A stretch of 64,000 bases of DNA from Prauserella rugosa (lineage in GTDB: Bacteria > Actinomycetota > Actinomycetes > Mycobacteriales > Pseudonocardiaceae): NCBI RefSeq assembly GCF_000719975.1, contig NZ_JOIJ01000018.1, positions 1-64,000 of the forward strand. The letters are read 5' to 3'. Positions 27,725 to 35,543 of this stretch are shown here, piece after piece. Both the position numbers and the translations under genes were made by a program. The notes under the pieces are model-generated. The model had not been told where the DNA came from, searched no databases, and saw only the letters and a program-made list of their open reading frames with translations. Positions within the stretch are counted from its first letter, which is position 1; each line of letters starts with the position of its first letter.

Positions 27725-28711
27725 ATGGAAATCGCGGGCGCCGAGCCCACGCGCGCCGAGCGTCGCCGACGCGCCAGGCGCCGCGATCGGCGTGCGCTCG
27801 TCGCCCTCGGTGTGGTGTTCGTCCTGGCGATCTCGAGCGCCGTCGGCTACGCGCTCCAACCGGTGACGTCGGACAACGCGAAGCTGCGCCTGGTGACCAC
27901 GACGACGTTCCTCGACGACACGGTCTCGCGCATCGGCGGCGACGACGTCGACACCGTCCGGCTCATGGGGCCCGGCGTCGATCCGCACCTGTACCAGGCC
28001 AGGGCCGGTGATCTGCGGGAGATGCGACGGGCCGACTCGGTCGTGGCCGTCGGGTTGTACCTGGAGGGTGCGCTGGAGCAGACCCTCACCGACATCGCGC
28101 GCACGAAGCCGGTGCTGTTCGCCGGTGAGGCCGTGCCGCACGACCGGCTGCTGCGGCCCGCCGCGGGTTCGGCACCCGAGGAGGAGTTCGACCCGCACAT
28201 CTGGCACGACCCGCACCGCTGGGTACACGTCGTCGATGCCGTCACCCAGCATCTCGCCGCGCTGGATCCCGCCCACGCCGACGACTACCGGCGCCGCGGC
28301 GCCGCGTACCGCGGCGAGGTGCTGCGCGCCGCCGACGACGTCCAGGCGGTGATCGACCGCATCCCCGAACGCAGACGCACCCTGGTGACCTCGCACGACG
28401 CGTTCCGCTACTTCGGCGACGCGTTCGGGCTGGAGGTCGTGGCGATCCAGGGGATGTCGACCCAGCAGGAGGCGACGACGGCGGACGTCTCCCGCGTGGC
28501 CGAGCTGCTGGCACGCGAGCACGTGCCCGCCGTGTTCCTGGAGACGAGCGTGTCGCCACAGACGGTCGAGTCGATGCTGGCCGCGGCGCGGCAGCGGGGC
28601 GGCGACGTGCGGGTCGGCGGGGAGCTGTACTCCGATTCGACCGGTTCCGACGGCAGTTATGTCGGAATGCTGCGCGCCAACGCGGCGGTGCTCGAGGAGG
28701 GACTGGGATGA
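27725..28711 (+). CDS. Zinc/manganese ABC transporter substrate-binding protein (cluster A-I)
   Basis: A 328-residue protein with a basic N-terminus and one hydrophobic anchor (ALVALGVVFVLAISSAVGYA). It is a metal-binding protein of the ZnuA/MntA/SitA type: LVTTTTFLDDTVSRIGGDDV, LMGPGVDPHLYQ (first His), EFDPHIWHDPHRW (second His), and LVTSHDAFRYFGDAFGLEVV, with the final Glu/Asp ligands expected in VPAVFLETSVSP and YSDSTG. No His-rich loop is present, which favours Mn over Zn (inference). No lipobox Cys is seen, so it is anchored by its N-terminal helix. First gene of a four-gene operon; the ATG at 27725 is preferred to GTG 27719. Confidence 0.88.
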   Translation: MEIAGAEPTRAERRRRARRRDRRALVALGVVFVLAISSAVGYALQPVTSDNAKLRLVTTTTFLDDTVSRIGGDDVDTVRLMGPGVDPHLYQARAGDLREMRRADSVVAVGLYLEGALEQTLTDIARTKPVLFAGEAVPHDRLLRPAAGSAPEEEFDPHIWHDPHRWVHVVDAVTQHLAALDPAHADDYRRRGAAYRGEVLRAADDVQAVIDRIPERRRTLVTSHDAFRYFGDAFGLEVVAIQGMSTQQEATTADVSRVAELLAREHVPAVFLETSVSPQTVESMLAAARQRGGDVRVGGELYSDSTGSDGSYVGMLRANAAVLEEGLG

Positions 28712-29562
28712 CCGACGACGCACTCTTCTCCGCGGAGGAGGCCGAAGACACCGACGACGCACGTTCTCCCGCGGAGGAGGCCGAAAACACCGACGACGCA
28801 CGTTCTCCCGCTGAGGAGGCCGATGCCGGCACTCGGGCGGAGGCGGCGCTGCGGTTGGAGGGGGTGAGCGCCTCCTACGGTGGCCGTCCGGTGTTGACGG
28901 GCGTGGATGTCACGATTCCGGCGGGCGTGCTGAGCGCGGTGGTGGGCCCGAACGGTGCGGGCAAGTCGACGTTGGTCAAAGCCGCGCTGGGGCTGGTGCC
29001 GTCGGTGCGGGGCAGGGTCCGCTGGCTGGGTGAGCCGTTGCGACGGGTGCGCCGGCGGGTGGCGTACGTGCCGCAGCAGGACAGCGTCGCGAAGGATTTC
29101 CCGATCACGGCCGTGCAGGTCGTGGAGATGGGGCGGTATCCGCATCGGGGTTGGCTGCGCAGGTTGACGCGCGAGGACGACGAGGTGGTCGCGGGTGCGA
29201 TGGAGCAGGTGGGGGTCGCGGATCTGGCCGACCGGCCGATCGACGAGCTCTCGGGTGGTCAGCGTCAGCGGGTGTTCCTGGCACGGGCGTTGGCCCAACG
29301 TGCAGATCTGATCGTGCTGGACGAGCCGTTCACGGCCGTCGACGCGCGCACCGAGGCGATGCTGTTGGAGATCCTCACCGGCCTCTGCCGCGGCGGTGCG
29401 TCGGTGATCGCGGTGCACCACGATCTACGGGACGTGCTCGAGCATTTCGATCACGCCGTGCTCATGGCGGGCACGGTCGTGGCCGCGGGTGCGCCGGACG
29501 AGGTCCTCACCACCGAGCATCTCGAACGCGCCTACGGCATGGCTCCGCTGGCGGTGCGATGA
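28708..29562 (+). CDS. Zn/Mn ABC transporter ATPase with repeat-derived N-terminus
   Basis: A 284-residue ATPase with Walker A GPNGAGKST (80-88), Q-loop YVPQQDS, signature LSGGQRQR, Walker B LIVLDEP and switch His in AVHHDL. It energises the importer with the two permeases that follow. Homologues start near the LRLEGVSASYGG block (about residue 48); the preceding 45 residues are acidic and made almost entirely of three 13-residue repeats (DDARSPAEEAENT type). The ATG overlaps the stop of the upstream gene (ATGA). Confidence 0.9.
   Translation: MTDDALFSAEEAEDTDDARSPAEEAENTDDARSPAEEADAGTRAEAALRLEGVSASYGGRPVLTGVDVTIPAGVLSAVVGPNGAGKSTLVKAALGLVPSVRGRVRWLGEPLRRVRRRVAYVPQQDSVAKDFPITAVQVVEMGRYPHRGWLRRLTREDDEVVAGAMEQVGVADLADRPIDELSGGQRQRVFLARALAQRADLIVLDEPFTAVDARTEAMLLEILTGLCRGGASVIAVHHDLRDVLEHFDHAVLMAGTVVAAGAPDEVLTTEHLERAYGMAPLAVR
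28714..28830 (+). repeat. Three tandem copies of a 39-bp element inside the ATPase gene
   Basis: Units at 28714-28752, 28753-28791 and 28792-28830. Units 1 and 2 match at 33 of 39 positions. Each contains GCGGAGGAGGCC or a close variant and encodes 13 residues, so the reading frame is kept. A diverged relative of the unit occurs at 50195-50233 and at 54343-54449. Confidence 0.9.
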
Positions 29563-30455
29563 CGGGCGTGCTCGGAGGACTGCTCGACGCGCTGCCACTG
29601 TCCTATGCGGACGCCGTGGTGGTGGTCGGCACGGCGGTGGTCGGCTTCGTCGCGGGACTGCTCGGCCCGTTGGCGGTGCTGCGGCAGCGCAGCATGTTCG
29701 GCGATGCGATGAGCCACGGCACGCTGGCGGGTGTCGCCGTGGCCTTCCTGGTCACCGGGGCGAAGGTGCCCGAGCTGTTGCTGCTGGGCGCCGCGGTGTC
29801 GGCGGCCGTCGCGGCGTTCGCGATGATCGCGCTCGAGCGCACGGGACGGCTGCGTTCGGACGCGGCCATCGGGGTTGTGCTTTCGGTGTCGTTGACGTTG
29901 GGCATCGTGCTGCTGACCGGGATCTCCGGCTCGGGCAACGCCAGCCAGGCCGGCCTGGACGAGTACCTGCTGGGCCAGACCGCGGGCATGGTGGAGCGCG
30001 ACATCGTGGTGGCGCTGGCACTGGCGAGCGTCGCGGTCGTGGCGGTCGGGCTGGGGTTCCGTTTGTTGCGCTCGGCGACGTTCGACCCGGGGTTCACCGC
30101 GGTCGCGGGGGTCCGCACGTGGGTGGTGGACGCGGCGAGCACGGGATTGCTGGCGCTGGCCGTCGTGCTGGGCGTACGGACGGTGGGCGCGATCCTGATG
30201 GTCGCCCTGCTGGTGGCACCGGTGGTCGCGGCGCGGCAGGTGACGTCCACGTTGGCGGTGTTGATGCCACTGTCCGGTCTCGTGGGGGCGGCCAGCGGGG
30301 CGGTCGGCGGTCTCGTGGCAGGCCGCGCCGAGCTGCCAGCCGGTCCGGTGATCGTGCTGCTGGCGACCGGACTCGCGGTGCTGTCGGTCGTGTTCGCGCC
30401 GCGGCGGGGTGTCGTGGCGAAGCTGGCGAGGGGGCGCGCCCGTGTCTCCCGATGA
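29559..30455 (+). CDS. Zn/Mn ABC transporter permease, first subunit
   Basis: A 298-residue ABC-3-type permease with about 8-9 membrane segments, FVAGLLGPLAVLRQRSMFGD, AMSHGTLAGVAVAFLV, and the family pattern near the C-terminus VRTVGAILMVALLVAPVVAA. The ATG at 29559 overlaps the ATPase stop. Its C-terminal Arg-rich tail (LARGRARVSR) is cytoplasmic. Confidence 0.9.
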   Translation: MTGVLGGLLDALPLSYADAVVVVGTAVVGFVAGLLGPLAVLRQRSMFGDAMSHGTLAGVAVAFLVTGAKVPELLLLGAAVSAAVAAFAMIALERTGRLRSDAAIGVVLSVSLTLGIVLLTGISGSGNASQAGLDEYLLGQTAGMVERDIVVALALASVAVVAVGLGFRLLRSATFDPGFTAVAGVRTWVVDAASTGLLALAVVLGVRTVGAILMVALLVAPVVAARQVTSTLAVLMPLSGLVGAASGAVGGLVAGRAELPAGPVIVLLATGLAVLSVVFAPRRGVVAKLARGRARVSR

Positions 30456-31308
30456 CGTGATGATCGTCGTGATCGCCGGCCTGCTGTCGACGTCGTGCGC
30501 GGTGCTCGGCGGATTCCTCGTGCTGCGCGGCCAGGCGCTGCTGCCGGACGCCGTCAGCCACGCGGTCCTGCCCGGCATTGTGCTGATCTTCCTGCTCACC
30601 GGGGAGCGCGCGACACTGTGGACGGTCGTCGGGGCAACGGCGTTCGGCGTGCTGTGCGTACTCGGATCGGACTGGCTGCGGCGCACCGGCGTCGTCGAAT
30701 CCGACGCCGCGTTGGCGCTCGTGTTCCCCGCGTTGTTCTCGTTGGGAATCCTCGGGATCAGCAGATTCGCCTCGGGGGCGCACATCGATCTGGACTCGGC
30801 GATCTACGGCGATCTGACGTTCGCCCCGCTGCGGACCGTGTCGCTGTTCGGGGCAGACGTGCCGCAGTCGCTGGTGGTGACCGGCCTGGCGACCGTCGCC
30901 GTCGTGGCGCTCGTGGTCGTGCTGTGGCGGCCGTTGCAGGCGGCTGCGTTCGACCCGGCGTTCGCGGAGTTGGCGGGTCTACGGGGCAGGCTGATCGGCC
31001 AGGTGCTGCTGGTCGCGGTGGCGGGGCTGGCCGTCGTGGCGTTCGACAGTGTCGGGGCGATCCTGGTGATCACGTTCTTCGTGGTGCCCGCGTCGACGGC
31101 ACGGCTGCTCACCGCGCGCCTTGGCACGATGCTGGTCGTGGCTGCGTTGTGCGGGTGGGTCGCGTCGATCGCCGGGCACACGGTCGCCGTGTCGGCCGAC
31201 ACGTCCATCCCCGGCACGATCGGCCTGGCCAGCGGCGCGCTGTTCGTGCTCGCCCTCCTGTTCGCACCCCGCCGAGGCCTCCTCACCCGCCGCCGCGCCA
31301 CCCCCTAG
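30442..31308 (+). CDS. Zn/Mn ABC transporter permease, second subunit
   Basis: A 288-residue ABC-3-type permease related to the upstream one: VLGGFLVLRGQALLPDAVSH, LIFLLTGERATLW, SDAALALVFPALFSLGILGI and VGAILVITFFVVPASTARLL. GTG 30442 overlaps the previous gene by 14 bp and has AGGGGG 7 bases upstream. Two different permease subunits plus one ATPase and one binding protein match the MntABCD/SitABCD architecture rather than ZnuABC. Confidence 0.9.
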   Translation: MSPDDVMIVVIAGLLSTSCAVLGGFLVLRGQALLPDAVSHAVLPGIVLIFLLTGERATLWTVVGATAFGVLCVLGSDWLRRTGVVESDAALALVFPALFSLGILGISRFASGAHIDLDSAIYGDLTFAPLRTVSLFGADVPQSLVVTGLATVAVVALVVVLWRPLQAAAFDPAFAELAGLRGRLIGQVLLVAVAGLAVVAFDSVGAILVITFFVVPASTARLLTARLGTMLVVAALCGWVASIAGHTVAVSADTSIPGTIGLASGALFVLALLFAPRRGLLTRRRATP

Positions 31309-31313
31309 CACCC

Positions 31314-31482
31314 CGTGTTGCACCTCCAGGGGCCCGTGTTGCGGATCTGGGGGCGCGTGTCGTGGATTCGGGGGCTTGTGTCGCGGACTCAGGGGCGCGT
31401 GTCGCACCGCGAGGGAGCCCGTGTTGCGTGCTCGGGAACGCGTGTTGCGGATTCGGGAGCCCGTGTTGTGACCCCGGGACCC
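31314..31482 (+). repeat. Eight-unit tandem array of a 21-bp repeat
   Basis: Units begin at 31314, 31335, 31356, 31377, 31398, 31420, 31441 and 31462: all 21 bases apart except one 22. Consensus approximately CGTGTTGCGGATTCGGGGGC. There are no spacers. It fills the gap between the permease stop and the VOC gene. A short array in the opposite orientation follows that gene at 31958. Confidence 0.92.
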
Positions 31483-31496
31483 CCGTTGACGGCGAG

Positions 31497-31895
31497 ATGT
31501 CCTTCGTGGACAGTGCGCGTATGTTGCACATCGGAACGGTGGTCATGGGGGCCGCCGACGTCCGGCGAGCGGCCACGTTCTGGGCGGCCGCGCTCGACTA
31601 CGTACCTCGCGACGGCGCTCTCAACGACGACTTCGTAGTGCTCGTGCCGCACCGGGGACACGGCCCCGGCGTGGCGATCGACTCGAGTGAGTCTCCGGTG
31701 CAACAACATCCTCGCGTCCACCTCGACCTCTACGCCGCCGACGCACAGGACCAGGAAGCCGAAGTCGCCCGGCTCGTGTCCCTGGGTGCTACGCGGGTCG
31801 ACTGGGACCTCTACCCCGCCGACCCGGACTTCGTGGTGCTCGCCGACACCGAGGGCAACCGCTTCTGCGTCATCGACACGTCGCACGGCGGTTAG
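31497..31895 (+). CDS. VOC/glyoxalase-like protein
   Basis: A 132-residue protein of the vicinal-oxygen-chelate fold: MLHIGTVVMGAADVRRAATF near the start, VHLDLYAADAQDQEAEVARL, and the C-terminal VVLADTEGNRFCVIDT, the usual glyoxalase-like ending. Starts are possible at ATG 31497 or ATG 31521; the latter gives the usual family N-terminus. The metal ligands of true glyoxalases are only partly recognisable, so the reaction is unknown. It is bracketed by the repeat arrays at 31314 and 31958. Confidence 0.82.
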   Translation: MSFVDSARMLHIGTVVMGAADVRRAATFWAAALDYVPRDGALNDDFVVLVPHRGHGPGVAIDSSESPVQQHPRVHLDLYAADAQDQEAEVARLVSLGATRVDWDLYPADPDFVVLADTEGNRFCVIDTSHGG

Positions 31896-31957
31896 CTCCG
31901 GCACCGCCTACCTCGCGCTCACACGTCGCACCGCGGCGCGGGGACGCAGCGCCGTAG

Positions 31958-32030
31958 CGTCCCCCGATCCGCAACACGGCCCCCGGCCGACGCAACACGC
32001 GCCCCCGAAAGCGCAACACGCGTTCCCGAA
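31958..32030 (-). repeat. Inverted partner array of the 21-bp repeat
   Basis: Three full units and part of a fourth, reading CGCAACACG at 21-base steps (ending 31978, 31999, 32020), reverse complement to the 31314 array. CGCAACACGCGTTCCCG at 32012-32028 is a perfect complement of 31433-31449. It fills the gap between the convergent VOC and ddaH genes. Confidence 0.85.
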
Positions 32031-32034
32031 GTGG

Positions 32035-32889
32035 TTACTTTCGGATCTCCAGGGTGCAGCACTTCGGGCCGCCGCCTGCCTTGCGGAGTTCCGAGATGTC
32101 GACGAACCGCACCTCGTAACCACGCTCGGCGATCCGGCCTGCCAGTCCGGTCGACTCGGTCTCGACGGGCAGGACGACGTGCCTGCCGTCGGAGACGCCG
32201 TTCAGCCCGAAGCACTCGGCGTCGGCCGCGTTGGCGATCACCGCGTCGGGGAACAGCCGCCGCAGCACGCGTTGCGACCCCGGCGAGAACGCCTCCGGGT
32301 AGTAGGCGACCTGCGCGCGCATCGCCTCCTGCTCGGGCTGCAGCACGAACAGGGCCGTGTCGAGGTGGTAGTAGCGCTCGTCGACCAGGTGCAGCGACAC
32401 CACGGGCACGCCCAGCGTCTCCTGCGCCTCCGCGTGCGCACCGGGGTCGGTGCGGAAACCCGTGCCCGCGAGCAGCAGCCCGCCCGTCCAGGCGAAGTCG
32501 CCCTCGGCCTCGTTGATCTGACGCGGCATGGTCACGTCGCGGAATCCGTGCTCGACGAACCAGCGCCGGAAGTGCTCGGCCTCGGCGGCACGCTGCGGGG
32601 CACGGAACCGCGACCCCAGCACCCTGCCGTCGACCACGGTGCCCGAGTTGGCCGCGAACACCATGTCCGGCAGTCCCGGCTGCGGCGGTACCTCGTCGAC
32701 CGTGTGGCCGAGTTCGCGGTAGAGATCGCGCAACGTCGTCCACTGCCGCATGGCCAGCTCGACGTCGACGGGACGGCTGGGGTCCATCCACGGGTTGATC
32801 GAGTACTCCACGGCGAAATGCCGCGGCGGGCACATCAGGTAGTGGCGGGGCGTGGGGATCCGTACGGGCAGCGCGTGGGTGTCCGTCAT
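32035..32889 (-). CDS. ddaH: Dimethylarginine dimethylaminohydrolase / arginine deiminase family
   Basis: A 284-residue guanidino-group-modifying enzyme: EYSINPWMDPSRPVD near the N-terminus, NEAEGDFAWTGG (Asp/Glu), DERYYHLDTALFVL (catalytic His) and the C-terminal GGGPKCCTLEIR with the nucleophilic Cys. It hydrolyses N-methylated arginine, or possibly arginine, to citrulline and an amine. It is divergent from an Lrp-family regulator 73 bases away, a common pairing for amino acid catabolism genes. Confidence 0.92.
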   Translation of the reverse strand: MTDTHALPVRIPTPRHYLMCPPRHFAVEYSINPWMDPSRPVDVELAMRQWTTLRDLYRELGHTVDEVPPQPGLPDMVFAANSGTVVDGRVLGSRFRAPQRAAEAEHFRRWFVEHGFRDVTMPRQINEAEGDFAWTGGLLLAGTGFRTDPGAHAEAQETLGVPVVSLHLVDERYYHLDTALFVLQPEQEAMRAQVAYYPEAFSPGSQRVLRRLFPDAVIANAADAECFGLNGVSDGRHVVLPVETESTGLAGRIAERGYEVRFVDISELRKAGGGPKCCTLEIRK

Positions 32890-32914
32890 AGTTCGAATGT
32901 AGAACCAGCCGGGC

Positions 32915-32940
32915 GCGCAAACAATCGACCATGGTTGCGC
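32915..32940. promoter_or_regulatory. Lrp-type operator between ddaH and lrp
   Basis: GCGCAA (32915-32920) and TTGCGC (32935-32940) form an inverted repeat with a 14-base spacer including ACCATGGT, in the gap between the divergent genes. Confidence 0.5.
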
Positions 32941-32962
32941 ATCAGTGTGCTAATCATTGCGT

Positions 32963-33409
32963 GTGAACACTCTGGATCAGCGAATCGTTTCCTGCCTGGT
33001 CGCGAACGCACGCGCGAGCTACGCGGAGATCGGCAAGGTGGTCGGTCTGTCGGCACCCGCGGTCAAGCGCAGGGTCGACCGGCTGCTCGACGACGGCGTC
33101 CTCAAGGGCTTCACCGCGGTGGTCGATCCGGAGGCGCTCGGCTGGGGAACCGAGGCGTTCGTCGAGGTGCACTGTCAGGGCAACGTGTCCCCCGCGCGCA
33201 TCCGGGCGCATCTCGAGCCCGTGCCCGAGGTCGTCGCCGCCTACACTGTGTCCGGTGCGGCCGACGCGATCGTGCACCTGCGGGCCGGCGACATCCACCA
33301 TCTGGAATCGGCACTCGAACGACTGCGCGGGCTGGAGATCATCGACCGCACGGTGTCCACGGTCGTGCTCTCCACACTGCTGGAACGTTCGCCCGACCCC
33401 GGCGAATGA
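32963..33409 (+). CDS. Lrp/AsnC-family transcriptional regulator
   Basis: A 148-residue protein with an N-terminal winged HTH (LDQRIVSCLVANARASYAEI, GKVVGLSAPAVKRRVDRLLD) and a RAM ligand domain (VVAAYTVSGAADAIVHLRAG). It starts at GTG 32963, just after a CATTGC stretch. Likely regulates ddaH in response to an amino acid. Confidence 0.9.
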   Translation: MNTLDQRIVSCLVANARASYAEIGKVVGLSAPAVKRRVDRLLDDGVLKGFTAVVDPEALGWGTEAFVEVHCQGNVSPARIRAHLEPVPEVVAAYTVSGAADAIVHLRAGDIHHLESALERLRGLEIIDRTVSTVVLSTLLERSPDPGE

Positions 33410-33562
33410 GGCCCGTGTTCCCAGCGCGTGGGAGATCGACGGCGCCCCCGTCGCGAGTGAGGTAAGCCAAATCACACCCCAACACTCGCCCTGAAAACAA
33501 CAAGTAACCTCGAAGTATTGCGCGCTGGGCGCGCTAGTCGTGAGAGAGGGATTTCCTGGCCC

Positions 33563-35509
33563 ATGAGCACGAGTGCGAACGGCAGCGCCACCGACGGGGC
33601 AGGCGCGCTGTCGGCGACCCGTCCGACGGAGGTCAACCAGCTCGACCGCGTGGTCATCCGATTCGCCGGCGACTCCGGTGACGGCATGCAGCTGACCGGC
33701 GACCGGTTCACGTCGGAAGCGGCCGCATTCGGGAACGATCTGGCGACTCTGCCGAACTTCCCCGCCGAGATCCGCGCACCTCAGGGCACCATCCCCGGCG
33801 TCTCCAGCTTCCAGGTGCACTTCGCCGACTACGACATCCTCACTCCCGGCGACCGCCCCGACGTCCTCGTGGCGATGAACCCGGCTGCGTTGAAGGCCAA
33901 CGTCGGTGACGTGCCCCAGGGCGGCACGATCATCGTCAACACCGACGAGTTCGGCAAGCGCAACCTGACGAAGGTCGGCTACGAGTCGAACCCGCTCGAG
34001 GACGACTCGCTGTCGGCCTTCGAGGTCCACGAGGTCGCCATGTCGACCCTGACGCAGGGCGCGCTGGAGAACACCGGCCTCGGCAAGAAGGACGCCGAGC
34101 GCTGCAAGAACATGTTCGCGCTGGGTCTGCTGTCGTGGATGTACCACCGGCCGACCGAGGGCACCGAGCAGTTCCTGCGCGAGAAGTTCGCGAAGAAGCC
34201 GGAGATCGCCGACGCGAACATCCTGGCGTTCCGCGCGGGCTGGTACTACGGCGAGACGACCGAGGCCTTCGGCACGACGTTCGAGGTCGCCCCCGCGAAG
34301 CTGCCCGCGGGCACCTACCGCCAGATCACGGGCAACACCGCGTTGGCCTACGGCATCGTGGCGGCGGGACAGCAGGCGAAGCTGCCGGTACTGCTGGGCA
34401 CCTACCCGATCACCCCAGCCTCGGACGTGCTGCACGAACTGTCGAAGCACAAGAACTTCGGCATCACCACGTTCCAGGCCGAGGACGAGATCGCCGGTGT
34501 CGGTGCCGCACTCGGCGCCAGCTACGGCGGCGCGCTCGGGGTGACCTCGACGTCCGGCCCGGGTATCGCGCTGAAGGCCGAGACGATCGGGCTCGGCGTG
34601 ATGACCGAGCTGCCGCTCGTGGTGATCGACGTGCAGCGCGGCGGCCCCTCGACGGGTCTGCCGACGAAGACCGAGCAGGCCGACCTGTTGCAGGCCTACT
34701 TCGGCCGCAACAGTGAGTCGCCGGTGCCGATCGTCGCCCCGGCCACGCCCGCCGACTGCTTCGACATCGCGCTGGAGGCCACGCGGATCGCGCTGAAGTA
34801 CCGCACGCCGGTGCTGCTGCTGTCCGACGGCGCGGTCGCCAACGGTTCGGAGCCGTGGCTCATCCCGGACGTGTCGACGCTGCCCGACCTGTCCGTGGAG
34901 TTCGCGTCCGAGCCGAACGCTCCCGACGGTTCCGGTGAGCACTGGCCGTACGTGCGTGATCCGGAGACGCTCGCGCGTGAGTGGGCGATTCCCGGCACGC
35001 CGGGTCTGCAGCACCGCATCGGTGGTCTGGAGAAGGCCGACGGCAAGGGCAACATCTCCTACGACCCGGACAACCACGACCACATGGTCCGGTTGCGCCA
35101 GGCGAAGATCGACGGCATCGACGTGCCCGACATCGAGGTCGACGATCCTGCCCCGAGCGGCCTCGGGGGAACCGCCAGCGGCGGCAAGGCCCGCGTGCTG
35201 GTGCTGGGCTGGGGTTCGACGTACGGCCCGATCGGCGCCGCCGCACGCCGGGTGCGCAAGAAGGGCATGGCGGTCGCGCAGGCCCACCTGCGTCACCTCA
35301 ACCCGCTGCCCGCGAACCTCGGCGAGGTGCTGGCCTCGTACGACCGCGTGGTCGTGCCGGAGATGAACCTGGGCCAGCTGGCGATGCTGCTGCGTGCCAA
35401 GTACCTGACCGACGTCCAGTCCTACACCAAGGTCGCCGGACTGCCCTTCAAGGCCGAGGAGCTCGAGGGCGTCTTCACCGACATCATCAGGGAGGTCACG
35501 TCAGAATGA
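33563..35509 (+). CDS. korA: 2-oxoglutarate:ferredoxin oxidoreductase, alpha subunit
   Basis: A 648-residue protein that fuses the gamma domain (RVVIRFAGDSGDGMQLTGDR, APQGTIPGVSSFQVHFADYD) to the alpha domain (TYRQITGNTALAYGIVAAGQ, TYPITPASDVLHELSKHK, FQAEDEIAGVGAALGASYGG). With KorB it converts 2-oxoglutarate and CoA to succinyl-CoA, passing electrons to ferredoxin. The pair gives the organism an alternative to the ODH complex, as in mycobacteria. ATG 33563 was chosen on family length. Confidence 0.94.
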   Translation: MSTSANGSATDGAGALSATRPTEVNQLDRVVIRFAGDSGDGMQLTGDRFTSEAAAFGNDLATLPNFPAEIRAPQGTIPGVSSFQVHFADYDILTPGDRPDVLVAMNPAALKANVGDVPQGGTIIVNTDEFGKRNLTKVGYESNPLEDDSLSAFEVHEVAMSTLTQGALENTGLGKKDAERCKNMFALGLLSWMYHRPTEGTEQFLREKFAKKPEIADANILAFRAGWYYGETTEAFGTTFEVAPAKLPAGTYRQITGNTALAYGIVAAGQQAKLPVLLGTYPITPASDVLHELSKHKNFGITTFQAEDEIAGVGAALGASYGGALGVTSTSGPGIALKAETIGLGVMTELPLVVIDVQRGGPSTGLPTKTEQADLLQAYFGRNSESPVPIVAPATPADCFDIALEATRIALKYRTPVLLLSDGAVANGSEPWLIPDVSTLPDLSVEFASEPNAPDGSGEHWPYVRDPETLAREWAIPGTPGLQHRIGGLEKADGKGNISYDPDNHDHMVRLRQAKIDGIDVPDIEVDDPAPSGLGGTASGGKARVLVLGWGSTYGPIGAAARRVRKKGMAVAQAHLRHLNPLPANLGEVLASYDRVVVPEMNLGQLAMLLRAKYLTDVQSYTKVAGLPFKAEELEGVFTDIIREVTSE

Positions 35510-35543
35510 CCTACGACGTACTCGTTCCCGTGGAGGCGGCAGT

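Noticed and set aside
31314..31482. Possible CRISPR array
   Set aside because: Units are contiguous and degenerate with no spacers, 21 bp is too short for a typical repeat, and no cas genes are present.
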